Below, piece after piece: positions 1 through 5,515 of a stretch of 11,209 nt of DNA. The first letter of the stretch is position 1, and every line of letters starts with the position of its first letter. The position numbers were made by a program, and so were the translations under genes. Source of the stretch: a bacterium (lineage in GTDB: Bacteria > Patescibacteriota > Minisyncoccia > UBA6257 > 02-FULL-45-10c); the NCBI GenBank assembly GCA_030646555.1, contig JAUSKP010000046.1, forward strand, positions 1 to 11,209, given 5' to 3'. The notes beneath the pieces were generated by a model that worked only from the letters and a program-made list of their open reading frames with translations, did not search any database and was not told the origin of the DNA.

Positions 1-193
1 GGGTTGGCAAGCTTAATTTGAAAAAGTTGATGCCTACTGGAGAGTAAAGAAAAATCGGAATAGAAAGAATAAATGAGATCCAAAATCGGCGGCGCATATC
101 CGTTTCCATCGCTTTGGCCATCTGCGGATCAGTCATTGCGGTTTCGTGGTCGTGATGACTTATTTCTGTTATTTTATGATGATTGTGATCCAC
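1..193 (-). CDS. Copper-type (CopB-like) P-type ATPase, N-terminal fragment cut by the window edge
   Basis: The reverse strand reads from a GTG at 193 down to base 1 without a stop, giving 64 complete codons. The protein opens with a His-rich tail (MDHNHHK, then SHHDHET), continues with DPQMAKAMETDMRRRFW, and enters a hydrophobic stretch (ISFILSIPIFLYSP) that would begin the first membrane helix. A His-rich cytosolic tail, then an Ala-Met-Glu-x-Asp-Met-(Arg)3-Phe segment, then the first helix is the usual start of CopB-family heavy-metal P1B ATPases, which pump copper or silver out of the cytoplasm. The catalytic DKTGT and CPx/CPH motifs lie beyond the window. The GTG start keeps the His tail and is 15 bases after an in-frame stop; an ATG at codon 20 is the alternative. 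A 63-codon open frame on the plus strand here is its antisense shadow. The family is fairly sure, the metal is inferred. Confidence 0.8.
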   Translation of the reverse strand, partial: MDHNHHKITEISHHDHETAMTDPQMAKAMETDMRRRFWISFILSIPIFLYSPVGINFFKLSLPT

Positions 194-205
194 AACTTTT
201 AGAAT

Positions 206-211
206 GTTATA
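206..211 (-). promoter_or_regulatory. Possible -10 box for the P-type ATPase
   Basis: TATAAC on the minus strand ends 12 bases before the GTG start, so a transcript from it would have a leader of only about six bases. No convincing -35 is present, because the upstream bases are the T-tract of the preceding terminator. Weak call. Confidence 0.3.
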
Positions 212-227
212 TTGTTAAGTATATTAC

Positions 228-263
228 AAAAAAATCCCCCCCACTCTTACAGAGTGAGGGGGG
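228..263 (-). terminator. Rho-independent terminator after the secreted-protein gene
   Basis: On the minus strand a GC-rich hairpin (CCCCCC-T-CACTCT, loop GTA, AGAGTG-G-GGGGGG, one internal mismatch) is followed by GA and seven T residues (complement of A 228-234). It sits 14 bases after the stop of the gene at 277-942 and insulates it from the ATPase gene downstream. Confidence 0.85.
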
Positions 264-276
264 TTGATGTTTAGGG

Positions 277-942
277 CTAGGGCAGGGCATTTATTTTTAT
301 GATCATTATCACCAGTTCAAGCCTTTCAATTTCGCCTTTTTCCGATTTTACTTCGGCGTAATTGATTAGTCCTTGAACTTTGAATTTTCTGTCATAATCC
401 ATTTTGTTTTGGAAAAACCACCAGTAATCGCTAAGCAAACTCCATGAAAACCTTGATTGAAGAAGCAGTCCGGCGCTGGGATCAGTTGAGATGTTCAGCT
501 GTTTTATTATTTTTTCCTGGCCGCCTATGCTCACAGGCATATTTTCAGAGAAATATATATCCGGCACAGATAGAGCCAGATAGTTTCCGTCTCTTCCCCG
601 GGCAATATGGCTTATGATCAAGTTGGCCACGCGGCCTTCAAATTCTATAAGTAAATTTGAGGCTGGGTTAAACGTAATTGCCCTTTTTTGGAACAAGCCA
701 TGAGAAGCCTGCATTTTTGCAACAGCTTCTTTTATTGATATCGCGGGGATCCCTCCCTTTAATATTTTTAAAGCGTGTTCGCCATTATCCGCGCGGTCTA
801 TCAGCTTAAGGGATCTTTCAGTTATGGTTAAAACTATACTATTCATTTCGTAAAATGCTCCGCGATCGCTTTTGTCTTCGGCGAAAGAATTGGCGGAAAC
901 TAAGCTTAAAAATACAAACAACACCAATGCAATAGTTTTCAT
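277..942 (-). CDS. Secreted or periplasmic protein of unknown function
   Basis: A 221-residue protein that I do not recognise. Residues 1-21 form a clear Sec signal peptide (Lys2, hydrophobic core LVLFVFLSLV, cleavage expected after Ala-Asn-Ser-Phe-Ala before Glu-Asp-Lys). The mature part of about 200 residues has no further membrane segment, no cysteine, and alternating hydrophobic/polar stretches suggesting beta structure, for example LLIEFEGRVANLIISHIA and RLELVIMIIKI at the C-terminus. The start is well supported: GGAGGAG lies just upstream of the ATG, one of only two strong Shine-Dalgarno sequences in the window. It has its own promoter (979-1007) and terminator (228-263), so it is a single-gene unit. 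A role outside the membrane is all that can be inferred. Confidence 0.8.
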   Translation of the reverse strand: MKTIALVLFVFLSLVSANSFAEDKSDRGAFYEMNSIVLTITERSLKLIDRADNGEHALKILKGGIPAISIKEAVAKMQASHGLFQKRAITFNPASNLLIEFEGRVANLIISHIARGRDGNYLALSVPDIYFSENMPVSIGGQEKIIKQLNISTDPSAGLLLQSRFSWSLLSDYWWFFQNKMDYDRKFKVQGLINYAEVKSEKGEIERLELVIMIIKINALP

Positions 943-978
943 AACTCCTCCATTTTTTAAAGAACGTCTTATTATTTT

Positions 979-1007
979 ATACTAAGCTTTGATTAAAGAT
1001 GGGTCAA
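979..1007 (-). promoter_or_regulatory. Sigma70-type promoter of the secreted-protein gene
   Basis: On the minus strand TTGACC (1002-1007), a 17-base spacer and TAGTAT (979-984) lie upstream of the ATG at 942. The -35 overlaps the start of a CCCCGCGCCTTTT segment that recurs near 4998. Confidence 0.65.
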
Positions 1008-1042
1008 CCCCGCGCCTTTTTAATTGCGATATTTTATTTTTC

Positions 1043-1114
1043 TGTCATTGCGAGGAGTCTGCGACGTGGCAATCCAGTTCTTTTCTGGATTCCGGCTCGT
1101 TGGCCGGAATGACA
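1043..1114. repeat. Palindromic intergenic repeat with TGTCATT...AATGACA ends
   Basis: The 72-base segment begins TGTCATT and ends AATGACA, so its ends are inverted. Inside are two alternative perfect hairpins: AATCCAG 1071-1077 with CTGGATT 1085-1091, and ATTCCGGC 1089-1096 with GCCGGAAT 1103-1110. They share bases 1089-1091, so they compete. It ends two bases before the stop codon of the pseudouridine synthase gene, and neither strand has a T-run after a hairpin, so it is not an ordinary terminator. A shorter relative lies at 9986-10009. This resembles the REP-like dispersed elements of many bacterial genomes. Confidence 0.6.
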
Positions 1115-1116
1115 AC

Positions 1117-1809
1117 CTATTTTAATCCGAAGCTGGCTAAGTAGGCCTTTCGGTCCGTGTCTGCTAACGGATGGGATTCGCCCGGTTTCATATCTCCTAA
1201 AAGAATATTCATAATGCGTTTTCTTTTTAAAGTTTTGATCGTAAGCTGAAGGGAAGAAAGTATTTTAGTGATTTGCTGGGTTTGTCCTTCAACCATAACA
1301 ACATTCATTTTGTGGGTACCTAGGATCCTAACTTTTTTAGCTGATATTTTTTGGCCGTTCACTATAATGCCAGATCCGATATTTTTTTCCGCTCTGGCTG
1401 CCGGTATTTTTTCTATGATCTCAATGTCATATTCTTTTTCGTGGGCAAATCGGGGATTGGGAATTCTTTCCATTATCCTTTTATCATTGGTTAAAATAAC
1501 CAATCCCTCAAATTCTTTGTCTAATCGGTCCGTGGTAAAGCTACCCGGAAGATCTATTACGTCTCTAATAACAGCTATTCCTTTGGGTTTATAGAGAGCT
1601 AGGTATACTAATTTTTTAGCGTGAAGATTGTTTTTTAAAACTTCAACTCTGTCTGTTTTTTGGACCCTATCTCCAAGCTCCGCCTGTTTGCCGTTTATAA
1701 GCACTAAACCGGCCTCAATAAGGCCATCTGCCGCGCTTCGGTGCGTTGATAGGCCCTTTAAAGCCAGATATCTGTTTATGCGGATCGGAAAAACTATTTC
1801 TTCGGACAT
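1117..1809 (-). CDS. RsuA/RluB/RluF-type pseudouridine synthase, divergent
   Basis: A 230-residue protein with an S4 RNA-binding domain (about 8-58: RINRYLALKGLSTHRSAADG, then VLINGK) followed by a pseudouridine synthase domain. The latter shows YKPKG (73-77), the RLD motif with probable catalytic Asp97 followed by EGLVILTND (101-109), and HEKEYDIEI (123-131). This family converts uridine to pseudouridine in ribosomal RNA. Two motifs are altered. The residue before RLD is Asp rather than Gly. The family's EGR-x-RQIRRM appears as EGQTQQITKI (174-183), replacing two usually conserved arginines. The catalytic Asp is retained, so activity is plausible but the target may differ. No Shine-Dalgarno sequence precedes the ATG, and the 5' region contains two inverted repeats (1812-1866 and 1869-1969). 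Family call secure, target unknown. Confidence 0.88.
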   Translation of the reverse strand: MSEEIVFPIRINRYLALKGLSTHRSAADGLIEAGLVLINGKQAELGDRVQKTDRVEVLKNNLHAKKLVYLALYKPKGIAVIRDVIDLPGSFTTDRLDKEFEGLVILTNDKRIMERIPNPRFAHEKEYDIEIIEKIPAARAEKNIGSGIIVNGQKISAKKVRILGTHKMNVVMVEGQTQQITKILSSLQLTIKTLKRKRIMNILLGDMKPGESHPLADTDRKAYLASFGLK

Positions 1810-1811
1810 AC

Positions 1812-1866
1812 CAAATTTGTTTAAATTTACAAGCCAACGGCGCAGTCAAATTTAACTACAAATTTG
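1812..1866. repeat. Inverted repeat just upstream of the pseudouridine synthase gene
   Basis: CAAATTTGTTTAAATTT (1812-1828) pairs with AAATTTAACTACAAATTTG (1848-1866), with two extra bases in the right arm. The 19-base loop is GC-rich for this genome. The arm ends three bases before the ATG on the minus strand, so the fold would lie in the 5' leader and could hide the start. No T-run follows. Confidence 0.45.
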
Positions 1867-1868
1867 AG

Positions 1869-1969
1869 TACCCGCCTAAATTTTATTAAATCAGCAGCCA
1901 TTATTTATAAATTATTTTTAATTTTGTATTTTACTTTCCATTCTATATTCTCAAAAATTTTGGCGGGTA
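1869..1969. repeat. 101-bp element bounded by 16-bp inverted repeats (MITE-like)
   Basis: TACCCGCCTAAATTTT (1869-1884) and AAAATTTTGGCGGGTA (1954-1969) are inverted copies matching at 15 of 16 positions. The 69 bases between are very AT-rich and contain no credible gene; the only open frame is 24 codons on the minus strand, 1827-1901. No clear target-site duplication flanks it. It may be a small non-autonomous element or a long-range hairpin in the leader of the pseudouridine synthase gene. Confidence 0.45.
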
Positions 1970-2012
1970 AGGTTTTCTAACTCCTGCGAAGCGCCGGAGA
2001 GAAAGTCCTTAT

Positions 2013-2432
2013 TTATTCCAATCCTTTTTCTATAAAGAATTTTGTATATTTTGTATCTACCAGGAGAATGTGATGATAAAGCCAATTTCCTGAAAATATT
2101 GCCGCCTCTTTGCCTATTTTTCTGATATCTGTTTTTTCATCCCTAATTAAATCAAGGTAGCTTTTAACTTGCTCTCTGTATTTATTGTGTTCGGCAATGT
2201 GCTCTGCCGCATCGGGATATTTGAATTTATCAAAATAATCCTCCTCGGTTTTTAAGTGATAAAAAGCATAATCTCCCAAACTGCCGATCAGGGCGATCAC
2301 TTCTTCTTTTGCGGCCGCATCATTTAAAGCGGTTTCCACGAGTAAGTTAGCCACTTTAAAAAAATGCTGATGCTGTTCATCTATTGATTTTATGCCGACG
2401 CTGTATTTAGTTGTCCATTTAAATTGTTCCAT
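2013..2432 (-). CDS. Bacteriohemerythrin (single-domain O2-binding diiron protein)
   Basis: A 139-residue protein of normal length for the family with every expected diiron ligand in place: His21 (SIDEQH), His59 and Glu63 (YHLKTEE), His78 and His82 (HIAEH), His121 and Asp126 (HHILLVD). Trp6 and Tyr10 match the usual W-x3-Y opening. Hemerythrins bind O2 reversibly at a carboxylate-bridged diiron centre in a four-helix bundle. In bacteria they serve oxygen storage, delivery or sensing. There is no signal peptide, so it is cytoplasmic, and no output domain is fused. The start codon is about six bases from the -10 box, so the message is probably leaderless. A weak hairpin follows the gene (1981-1999, CTCC-GCG stem with one mismatch), but without a T-run it is a poor terminator. 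Confidence 0.93.
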   Translation of the reverse strand: MEQFKWTTKYSVGIKSIDEQHQHFFKVANLLVETALNDAAAKEEVIALIGSLGDYAFYHLKTEEDYFDKFKYPDAAEHIAEHNKYREQVKSYLDLIRDEKTDIRKIGKEAAIFSGNWLYHHILLVDTKYTKFFIEKGLE

Positions 2433-2438
2433 TTTTTA

Positions 2439-2468
2439 ATTATACCCTAAAACATTTTACTCTGTAAA
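2439..2468 (-). promoter_or_regulatory. Hemerythrin promoter, probably giving a leaderless mRNA
   Basis: On the minus strand TTTACA (2463-2468), an 18-base spacer and a perfect TATAAT (2439-2444) precede the ATG whose A is base 2432. Only six bases separate the -10 box from the ATG, so transcription should start at or next to the start codon. There is no Shine-Dalgarno sequence. Confidence 0.65.
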
Positions 2469-2473
2469 ATGTT
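2451..2473. promoter_or_regulatory. Perfect 10-bp dyad over the hemerythrin -35: candidate operator
   Basis: AACATTTTAC (2451-2460), centre TCT, GTAAAATGTT (2464-2473) is a perfect inverted repeat that covers the -35 hexamer and most of the spacer. A 23-base dyad in this position is typical of a dimeric transcription factor site. The leaderless start means it lies upstream of the RNA, so it is more likely a DNA site than an RNA hairpin. The regulator is unknown. Confidence 0.5.
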
Positions 2474-2484
2474 CGGGCTAGCCT

Positions 2485-2537
2485 GGGTCGCCCTAGGGCG
2501 ACCCGTAATGCGGGATGCCGATGCATCTGCGCATCGG
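2485..2537. repeat. Two adjacent GC-rich hairpins in the intergenic region
   Basis: GGGTCGCCCT/AGGGCGACCC (2485-2504) is a perfect 20-bp palindrome. CCGATGC (2518-2524) pairs with GCATCGG (2531-2537). A third small stem, AATGGG 2548-2553 with CCCATT 2565-2570, follows. The segment is clearly GC-richer than its surroundings and none of the stems has a T-run, so these are probably repeat-element folds rather than terminators. Confidence 0.5.
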
Positions 2538-2661
2538 ACCTCTATCTAATGGGGCAAATTATTTCCCATTGGTTGCGGCCTTGATGGAAGTAAGAAAGTA
2601 CAAAAAGAAGGCATTCAATTGGAGAACGAAAGCAAAAATAAGCAATAAATACAAAAATTAA
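2515..2661 (+). other. Short open frame or gene remnant upstream of pilB
   Basis: An ATG at 2515 (or 2521) opens 48 codons. The end is strongly basic (YKKKAFNWRTKAKISNKYKN) after a moderately hydrophobic middle (GANYFPLVAALMEV). The composition looks protein-like, but there is no Shine-Dalgarno sequence or promoter. Its first third is built from the hairpin sequence at 2518-2537. It could be a true small protein, the tail of a decayed gene, or chance. I do not recognise it. Confidence 0.22.
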
Positions 2662-2662
2662 C

Positions 2663-2692
2663 TATACAGAAAGTTGTTAAATAAGGTAAAAT
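2663..2692 (+). promoter_or_regulatory. Candidate promoter of the pilus operon
   Basis: TATACA (2663-2668), an 18-base spacer and TAAAAT (2687-2692) end eight bases before the pilB ATG. An alternative reading is TTGTTA (2674-2679) with TAATAT at 2695-2700 and a short 15-base spacer. Either way the leader would be almost absent, and no Shine-Dalgarno sequence is visible. Confidence 0.45.
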
Positions 2693-2700
2693 GATAATAT

Positions 2701-3921
2701 ATGCCAAAAACTAAAGTTGAAGGGGAGCTTGAATCGGGAAAAAAGATCTCTATTATAGATTTAGTTGATGCTTTAATTGAAGATGCTTACAATTCTCGGG
2801 CTTCGGATGTCCACATCGATCCTGAAGAAAAACGTTTGAGGGTAAGGTTGAGAATTGACGGCGTGCTTCACGACAGTTTTATTTTTCCCGAAGAAATTCA
2901 TTCGGAAATTGTCACTAGAATTAAAGTGCTTTCAGGCTTGCGGACAGATGAACACCAGGCGGCTCAAGACGGCCGTTTTAGGGTAAATATTAAAAGTTTC
3001 GGACCGGTGGATGTCCGGGTTTCCATCACGCCGACTTATTATGGCGAAAATGCGGTTTTGCGTATCTTGGCTCAGAAAGAGGAAAAATTTACACTAGAAA
3101 CTTTGGGATTCAATAAGGAGGATCAGAGGAAAATTGAAGAGGCGATTAAAAAGCCATACGGTATGATTCTTTCTACCGGACCGACTGGATCGGGCAAAAC
3201 CACCCTTCTTTATACTTTGATTAAAAAATTAAATACTCCGAAAGTTTCAATTATCACCATTGAAGATCCGATTGAATACGCTATTAATGGCATTGATCAA
3301 ATTCAAGTAAATCCTCGTACCGGCCTAACATTCGCTAATGGGTTACGTTCAATTTTAAGACAAGATCCAAACGTTATTATGGTTGGCGAAATTCGCGATG
3401 AAGAAGCCGCTGGGATTGCGGTAAACGCCGCCCTGACCGGCCATTTGCTTCTTTCTACTTTGCATACCAATGATGCCGCCACCACCTTGCCCCGATTGCT
3501 GGATATGAAAATTGAGCCATTTTTAATTGCCTCCACCGTCAATGTTGCCATCGGACAAAGATTGGTAAGGAAAATTTGTTCTAACTGCAAAGATAAAAAA
3601 GAAATTACCGAAGATGAAATTAAAAGTTTAACCGGAATTCTGCCGGAAAAAACCTTGCTTCTAGTTAAAAATAAGAACTTTTATCAGGGAACAGGCTGTG
3701 ATAAATGCGATCAAAGCGGTTATTATGGCAGAGCCAGTATTTATGAGGTTTTGGAAGTTGATGATGATATTAGGAAGGCGGTAATTAGAAAAGCTGATGC
3801 TTCGGAAATTAGAGAAATTGCCATTAAAAATGGGATGACTACGATGATTGAAGATGGTTTTCAAAAAGCCACGGACGGCATTATCACAATTGAGGAAATA
3901 TTAAGAGTCATACACGAATAA
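2701..3921 (+). CDS. pilB: Type IV pilus assembly ATPase (PilB/GspE family), short form without the N1 domain
   Basis: This hexameric cytoplasmic ATPase powers pilus extension by acting on PilC. The 406 residues begin directly with the N2 domain (IDLVDALIEDAYNSRASDVHID from about 19). They continue with Walker A GPTGSGKT (160-167), the Asp box TIEDP (about 186-190), Walker B ending MVGE (227-230), the His box (TGHLLLSTLHTNDA, about 247-260) and a zinc-binding pair of CxxC motifs (C293/C296 and C333/C336). PilB proteins are usually near 560 residues because an N-terminal N1/MshEN domain precedes this; here it is missing. PilT also lacks N1 but has no tetracysteine motif, so the C-terminus marks this protein as PilB/GspE-type. 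The first gene of the operon, it is followed five bases later by pilC. Confidence 0.95.
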   Translation: MPKTKVEGELESGKKISIIDLVDALIEDAYNSRASDVHIDPEEKRLRVRLRIDGVLHDSFIFPEEIHSEIVTRIKVLSGLRTDEHQAAQDGRFRVNIKSFGPVDVRVSITPTYYGENAVLRILAQKEEKFTLETLGFNKEDQRKIEEAIKKPYGMILSTGPTGSGKTTLLYTLIKKLNTPKVSIITIEDPIEYAINGIDQIQVNPRTGLTFANGLRSILRQDPNVIMVGEIRDEEAAGIAVNAALTGHLLLSTLHTNDAATTLPRLLDMKIEPFLIASTVNVAIGQRLVRKICSNCKDKKEITEDEIKSLTGILPEKTLLLVKNKNFYQGTGCDKCDQSGYYGRASIYEVLEVDDDIRKAVIRKADASEIREIAIKNGMTTMIEDGFQKATDGIITIEEILRVIHE

Positions 3922-3926
3922 AATCC

Positions 3927-4982
3927 ATGAACATTTTTTTACGAATTCCTGTTCAGGAAAAAATTATTTTTGCCAAAAATTTGGCGGTGATGACCAAGGC
4001 CGGCATGCCGATTTTAAGCGGCTTGCGGCTGCTTCAAAAACAGACCAAATCCAAATCAATGAAAAAAATCCTTGACCAGCTTATTGTCGGCGTGGCCAAT
4101 GGCCAATTTTTGTCTGCCAGCCTGGAACAGTTTAAAGATATTTTCGGCGATTTCGCCGTTAACATCATCCGCGTCGGCGAAGCCAGCGGGATTCTTTATG
4201 AAAATCTTAATTATTTATCGGAAGAATTAGCAAAAAAACAAGCCCTGCGACAAAAAATATTGAGCGCCATGATTTATCCAATTATTGTTGTCGTGGCGAC
4301 AGTGGTAATCACGGGCGTTTTAACTCTTTACATCTTTCCCAAAATTCTGCCTATTTTCAAAAGTTTGAATGTCACTCTCCCGATCTCTACCAGAATTCTT
4401 ATTGCTGTGAGCGACTTTCTTCTAGCTTACGGCGGTTACGTTGCCATTGGAGTTATTATATTGATTATTGCCGGCTGGCTGTTAGCCAAGATCCAATCAA
4501 TCCGTTTTTTAATACACCGTTTTATTCTTCGTCTGCCTCTTATCGGCGGTTTGTCTCAAAATTATAATCTGGCTAATTTCTGCCGGACTTTGGGACTGCT
4601 TCTCAAAAGCGATATAAAAGTGGTTGAAGCCATTAACATTACCGCCGATACCCTCACTAATCTTGTTTATAAAAAAGAACTTAGGGGCCTGGCGCGGGAA
4701 ATTGCCGGAGGCGGAGAAATTTCAAAACATTTAGAGGAAAAATCATATCTTTTTCCAACGATGCTCACTCAATTGATAGCTATCGGCGAAACTACCGGAA
4801 ATTTAAGCGAGACACTTTTGTATCTTTCGGAATTTTACGAGGGCAAACTTGATGAGACCACAAAAAATCTGTCAACCGTTCTGGAGCCGCTGATGATGTT
4901 AATTATGGGCGGAATTGTCGGTTTCATCGCCATTTCTATTATCACGCCGATTTATGAAGTTACGCAGGGATTGAATAAATAA
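3927..4982 (+). CDS. pilC: Type IV pilus inner-membrane platform protein PilC (GspF family)
   Basis: A 351-residue polytopic protein with two T2SSF repeats (about 15-138 and 217-340). Each carries the family's Gly-Glu signature (VGEASG at 83-88, IGETTG at 286-291). Membrane segments are predicted near 113-137, 168-188 and 319-340. PilC sits at the centre of the pilus machine and transmits the ATPase's rotation to pilin insertion. It is somewhat shorter than the usual 400 residues because the N-terminal tail before the first repeat is minimal. The ATG follows the pilB stop by five bases with no separate Shine-Dalgarno sequence, so translation is probably coupled. Its own stop is one base before a decayed prepilin-like start (4984). 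Confidence 0.95.
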   Translation: MNIFLRIPVQEKIIFAKNLAVMTKAGMPILSGLRLLQKQTKSKSMKKILDQLIVGVANGQFLSASLEQFKDIFGDFAVNIIRVGEASGILYENLNYLSEELAKKQALRQKILSAMIYPIIVVVATVVITGVLTLYIFPKILPIFKSLNVTLPISTRILIAVSDFLLAYGGYVAIGVIILIIAGWLLAKIQSIRFLIHRFILRLPLIGGLSQNYNLANFCRTLGLLLKSDIKVVEAINITADTLTNLVYKKELRGLAREIAGGGEISKHLEEKSYLFPTMLTQLIAIGETTGNLSETLLYLSEFYEGKLDETTKNLSTVLEPLMMLIMGGIVGFIAISIITPIYEVTQGLNK

Positions 4983-4983
4983 G

Positions 4984-5099
4984 ATGAGAGGATTTACCCC
5001 CGCACCTTTTAAGAATCGTCGCAGTTAAATGTTCTATACAAGTTTGTTTATACAATATAAAAAGAATATAAAACCCGATTCAAAGGTGAGGGGGTTTAC
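4984..5099 (+). repeat. Duplicated prepilin-leader start separated by about 88 bp of inserted sequence
   Basis: ATGAGAGGATTTAC (4984-4997) and GTGAGGGGGTTTAC (5086-5099) match at 11 of 14 bases. All three differences are A/G changes and both read Met-Arg-Gly-Phe-Thr when used as starts. The first copy begins one base after the pilC stop, where a coupled pseudopilin start is expected, but it runs into Pro-Ala-Pro-Phe and stops at TAA 5026-5028. The intervening bases start with CCCCGCACCTTTT, similar to 1008-1020. The reading is an old insertion with target duplication, or a local duplication, which moved the functional start to the second copy. Confidence 0.4.
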
Positions 5100-5511
5100 T
5101 CTTATTGAGGTAATGATTGTTGTCGGCATTCTCGCCGGCTTGGCCGGCTTGGGCTTGTTTGTGAGCGTTGATCTTTATAAAAGTTATACTTTTTACTCGG
5201 AAAGAAATATAGTGATCAGTATCATTCAGAAAGCCAGAAACCAGTCCTTGGTTAATATTAATGAATCTAAGCACGGAGTTTATTTAGAGAGCGGCCGTTA
5301 TACGATTTTTCAGGGCGAAAATTACGTCTCCCGAAATGCTGTTTACGATGAAATTATTGAGGCTGGGCCGACAATCAGCCGGACAGGCTTAACGGAAATT
5401 GTTTTTGATCAGCTGAATGGCAATCCAAACATCACTGGCAATATCACTTTGAGCGAGGGTCTCCGCTCATCAATAATATCCATAGAAAATGAAGGAAGAA
5501 TTAATTGGTAA
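5086..5511 (+). CDS. Minor pseudopilin, GspH/FimT-like
   Basis: A type IV prepilin: MRG, cleavage before Phe, then the FTLIEVMIVVGILAGLAGLG helix with Glu5 present. The rest (about 110 residues) is a predicted beta-rich globular domain typical of GspH/FimT, without cysteines. I chose the GTG at 5086 because it gives a normal three-residue leader. An upstream in-frame ATG at 5029 would give a 22-residue leader containing hydrophobic residues and is the longer alternative. Neither has a Shine-Dalgarno sequence. As first of four consecutive pseudopilins it occupies the GspH position in the H-I-J-K order. Those proteins assemble at the pilus tip and prime polymerisation. It must be cleaved by a prepilin peptidase encoded elsewhere. 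Confidence 0.85.
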   Translation: MRGFTLIEVMIVVGILAGLAGLGLFVSVDLYKSYTFYSERNIVISIIQKARNQSLVNINESKHGVYLESGRYTIFQGENYVSRNAVYDEIIEAGPTISRTGLTEIVFDQLNGNPNITGNITLSEGLRSSIISIENEGRINW

Positions 5512-5515
5512 CAAT

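Noticed and set aside
73..267. 64-codon plus-strand open frame
   Set aside because: It is antisense to the P-type ATPase N-terminus and runs through the terminator hairpin at 228-263; no Shine-Dalgarno sequence and an unlikely composition.
1268..1594. 108-codon plus-strand open frame
   Set aside because: Shadow of the pseudouridine synthase gene on the other strand, whose motifs are unmistakable.
1827..1901. 24-codon minus-strand frame in the pseudouridine synthase leader
   Set aside because: Too short and without start signals; it lies inside inverted repeats.
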